Shown here: positions 27,225-29,166 of the stretch, in pieces
How positions within the stretch are numbered: the first letter of the stretch is position 1
How the letters are laid out: every line of letters begins with the position of its first letter
From: an uncultured Phycisphaerales bacterium
GTDB lineage: Bacteria > Planctomycetota > Phycisphaerae > UBA1845 > CAIVHJ01
DNA length: 29,166 nucleotides
Reading direction: 5' to 3'
Assembly: GCA_903905665.1 (NCBI GenBank)
Contig: CAIVHJ010000378.1
Span: 1 to 29,166, forward strand
The notes under the pieces: model-generated
The model's input: the letters and a program-made list of their open reading frames with translations, nothing else
The model's database searches: none
Told to the model about the DNA's origin: nothing
Position numbers and translations under genes: made by a program

Positions 27225-27240
27225 ACTGCTCATGAGCAGT
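27225..27240. repeat. Perfect 16-base palindrome ACTGCTCATGAGCAGT
   Basis: Fully self-complementary and nearly identical to the inner hairpin at 26906-26923. A smaller perfect palindrome GATGGTACCATC lies just upstream at 27195-27206. Confidence 0.6.
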
Positions 27241-27432
27241 ACTTTGTTCAAACAGTGTGGAAATGGGGACGCAAGGCGAGGAGAATCACGAATGAATTGA
27301 CCTGTGTGGGCGCTCGAATCACTAACGACCAACACCTGACGCCTAACACCCATCCAACACCCACGTGGTCTTCGACCCACCGTCTTATGAATTCTCCATC
27401 GAACCGGGTGGATCACCAAGGGAGGAAGAGAG

Positions 27433-28797
27433 TCAGGATTTTGGGTTTGGGGCGTTGGTGTTCCAGTTTCGATCGACGAAGCCGGTGTCCACGTTGCCGT
27501 TGACAAAATCGGGATGGGCGATGACTTCGCGGTGAAACGGGATCGTGGTGAGGATCGGGCCGATCTGGAATTCATCGAGGCATCGGATCATGCACTGGAT
27601 GGCTTCGGCGCGGGTTGGGCGGTGCACCACGAGTTTTCCGATCATCGAATCGTATTTGGGCGAGATCGTCGTTCCGGCGCCGACGAAGGAATCCCATCGC
27701 ACCCCGAATCCACCCGGTGCGCGAAAAGTTTCGATTTTTCCAGGGCAGGGTCGGAAGTTGTGGTAGGGGTCTTCGGCATTGATTCGGCATTCGATGGCGG
27801 CGCCGTTTTGGGTGATGTCGCGCTGTTTGAGCGTGAGCGTGTCGCCGGCGGCGATGCGGATTTGCCACTTGATGAGATCGATGCCGGTAATCCATTCGGT
27901 GACGGGGTGTTCGACCTGGATGCGGGTGTTGGCTTCGATGAAGTAGTAATTCTTCTTGGCGTCGATGAGAAACTCGACGGTTCCGGCGTTGGAATACTTG
28001 GCGAGGTGGCACAACCGCACCGCCGCTTTGCACAATTCTTCGCGGGTGTGGCTGTCGATTGCCGGAGAAGGAGATTCCTCGATCAGTTTCTGATACCGCC
28101 GTTGAATCGTGCAATCGCGTTCGAACAGGTGAACGATCGTTCCGTGCCGGTCACCGAGAATCTGCACCTCGACGTGCCGGGGACGCTCGATGAATTTTTC
28201 GAGATAGATGCCGGGATTTTTGAAAGCGGCATCGGCTTCCTGTCGGGCTTGGCGCAGCGAGGAGCGCAGGTTGGCTTCATTGTGGGCGATGCGCATGCCG
28301 CGTCCTCCGCCGCCGGCGGTGGCTTTGACAATGACTGGATAACCGATTTTCTTGGCGAGTTGGACGGCTTCGTCGTCTTCCTCGATCAAATCGGCGCTGC
28401 CGGGAACCGTCGGGACTTTTGCCGACCGTGCGAGTTTTTTGGCTGCGGATTTGTCGCCGAGCATTCGCATGGATTCCGCCGAAGGGCCGATGAACTGAAT
28501 CCGCGAATCCAGACACTGTTCGACGAACTGGGCGTTCTCGGCGAGAAAACCATAGCCGGGATGAATCGCATCGACGTTATAGACTTCGGCGGCGGAGATA
28601 ATCCGATCCGCACGCAGGTAACTTTCGGACGAAGGGGCGGGTCCGATGCAGACCGCATGATTCGCCAGGGCCAGATACGAAGCGTGACGGTCTTCCTCGG
28701 AATAGACACAGACCGTCTGGATTCCCATTTCCCTGCAGGCGCGGATGATCCGAAGTGCGATTTCACCCCGATTGGCAATCAGGATACGAGTAAACAT
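27433..28797 (-). CDS. accC: Acetyl-CoA carboxylase, biotin carboxylase subunit
   Basis: Catalyses ATP- and bicarbonate-dependent carboxylation of the biotin on AccB, the first step of malonyl-CoA synthesis for fatty acids. From ATG 28797 (GAGGGA a few bases upstream; the open frame to TTG 28818 is not needed) the protein has 454 residues, the normal size. It shows the N-terminal domain (FTRILIANRGEIALRIIRACRE), HPGYGFLAENAQF, the ATP-grasp glycine loop KATAGGGGRGMR, RDCTIQRRYQKLIEESPSP, and the catalytic strand E288, N290, R292, Q294-E296. These fall at the same numbers as in E. coli AccC. Residue 289 is Ala where Met is usual (EANTRIQVEHP). The gene lies 17 bases downstream of accB, the standard accBC operon. 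Confidence 0.97.
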   Translation of the reverse strand: MFTRILIANRGEIALRIIRACREMGIQTVCVYSEEDRHASYLALANHAVCIGPAPSSESYLRADRIISAAEVYNVDAIHPGYGFLAENAQFVEQCLDSRIQFIGPSAESMRMLGDKSAAKKLARSAKVPTVPGSADLIEEDDEAVQLAKKIGYPVIVKATAGGGGRGMRIAHNEANLRSSLRQARQEADAAFKNPGIYLEKFIERPRHVEVQILGDRHGTIVHLFERDCTIQRRYQKLIEESPSPAIDSHTREELCKAAVRLCHLAKYSNAGTVEFLIDAKKNYYFIEANTRIQVEHPVTEWITGIDLIKWQIRIAAGDTLTLKQRDITQNGAAIECRINAEDPYHNFRPCPGKIETFRAPGGFGVRWDSFVGAGTTISPKYDSMIGKLVVHRPTRAEAIQCMIRCLDEFQIGPILTTIPFHREVIAHPDFVNGNVDTGFVDRNWNTNAPNPKS

Positions 28798-28814
28798 ACG
28801 TCCCTCACCCCGGA

Positions 28815-29166
28815 TCAATCGGGTTTGACATAAAAGAGGACTTGTCCGAACTCGACGGGCTGGGCGTTGGTGACGGCGATTTTTTCAATCGTTCCGCTCA
28901 CCTCCGCCTTGATCTCGTTGAAGACTTTCATGGCTTCGATGATGCATACTGGAGTGGTCGAGTCGACCTCGCCGCCCACGCTGATGTACGGCGGGGACTC
29001 GGGATCGGGGCCCAGGTAAACAGTGCCGACCATCGGCGAAACGATCGGGATGAGGCCTTCGTCCTTGGCCGGCGCGACCGCCGGCGGGGGCGCCGCAATT
29101 GCCGGGGCGGCCGCCGCATACTGGGCGGCTGGCGCCGGAGCGGCGTAAACCACCGGCTCACCGGTG
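28815..29166 (-). CDS. accB: Acetyl-CoA carboxylase biotin carboxyl carrier protein, N-terminus beyond the window
   Basis: Carrier subunit that holds the biotin shuttled between AccC and the carboxyltransferase. The visible 117 residues comprise an Ala/Pro-rich flexible linker and the complete C-terminal biotinyl domain (about 80 residues: IPIVSPMVGTVYLGPDPESPPY to the end). The biotin-accepting lysine is in IIEAMKVFNEI. The insertion GPDPESPPYISVG is the thumb segment typical of AccB, which distinguishes it from lipoyl or decarboxylase carriers. The frame stays open through the window edge at 29166 (GTG 29153 is internal to the linker), so the N-terminal part is missing. The stop at 28815-28817 is followed after 17 bases by accC. 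Confidence 0.93.
   Translation of the reverse strand, partial: TGEPVVYAAPAPAAQYAAAAPAIAAPPPAVAPAKDEGLIPIVSPMVGTVYLGPDPESPPYISVGGEVDSTTPVCIIEAMKVFNEIKAEVSGTIEKIAVTNAQPVEFGQVLFYVKPD

Larger units (their letters stand above)
26410..27432. other. 1-kb gene-free spacer with a cluster of REP-like hairpins
   Basis: Several short frames occur on both strands, but none has a domain, a ribosome-binding site or sensible amino-acid composition. The spacer contains at least seven separate palindromes (listed individually), A/T-rich low-complexity text such as GAAATTGAAAATGGAAAATTG near 26784, and strings like CCGCAGAGTACGCGG near 26760 that resemble dispersed intergenic repeats of planctomycete genomes. 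It separates the molybdenum-cofactor gene from accC. Confidence 0.65.

Noticed and set aside
26708..27240. CRISPR array suggested by the clustered hairpins
   Set aside because: The palindromes differ in sequence and spacing and there are no regular direct repeats or cas genes.
27514..28833. 439-codon plus-strand frame opposite accC
   Set aside because: It is fully antisense to a certain accC gene, has Asp/Phe/Gly-rich composition typical of a mirror frame, and shows no domain.

Overview
The window looks like a chromosomal piece of a planctomycete, most likely a Phycisphaerae-type lineage. This is an inference from four traits: a secreted peptidase ending in the planctomycete-style dockerin pair (NCDGHVTFADIDPF / NGDGNVTFADVDPF), a prepilin-like protein with an H-X9-DG-type C-terminus, an FHA plus sigma-54 activator together with a membrane Ser/Thr kinase, and intergenic regions full of REP-like hairpins. 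No rRNA, tRNA, CRISPR array, transposase or phage gene was found.

Layout. (1) 1-9232, plus strand: one efflux operon with a MacA-type adaptor (5' end outside the window), MacB-type ATPase, separate MacB-type permease, NodT-family outer-membrane lipoprotein, RND adaptor lipoprotein and HAE1 RND pump. Two inner-membrane engines flank one outer-membrane channel gene. (2) 9616-12402: a secreted gingipain-like C25 cysteine peptidase with a dockerin, whose middle has different codon use from its ends. (3) 12464-15892, minus strand: a Ycf46-type AAA ATPase and an FHA-GAF-AAA-Fis sigma-54 activator. (4) 16301-18998, plus strand: a prepilin-like protein closed by a strong terminator, then a membrane-anchored Ser/Thr kinase. 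(5) 23032-18992, minus strand: a tightly packed set of a secreted tripeptidyl-peptidase II-like subtilase, a membrane-anchored rhodanese and a MauE/DoxX-like membrane protein; a DUF456 protein diverges from it. (6) 24467-26409: an SsnA-family amidohydrolase convergent with a MocA-like molybdopterin nucleotidyltransferase, a pairing known from selenium-dependent molybdenum hydroxylase loci. (7) 28797-27433 and the window end: biotin carboxylase (accC) downstream of a partial biotin carboxyl carrier protein (accB), for fatty-acid synthesis.

How the parts fit. The efflux operon builds envelope-spanning pumps. The two large peptidases, the rhodanese and the MauE-like protein act at or outside the cytoplasmic membrane. 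The FHA activator and the kinase are natural candidates for a phospho-threonine signalling pair, although nothing in the sequence proves that they interact.

The least ordinary parts are the subtilase-rhodanese-MauE operon with an operator-like palindrome at its divergent promoter, the 110-base inverted-repeat element at 24238-24347, the hairpin cluster at 26708-27240, and the compositional mosaic in the C25 peptidase. No clearly undescribed defence or mobile system is visible.
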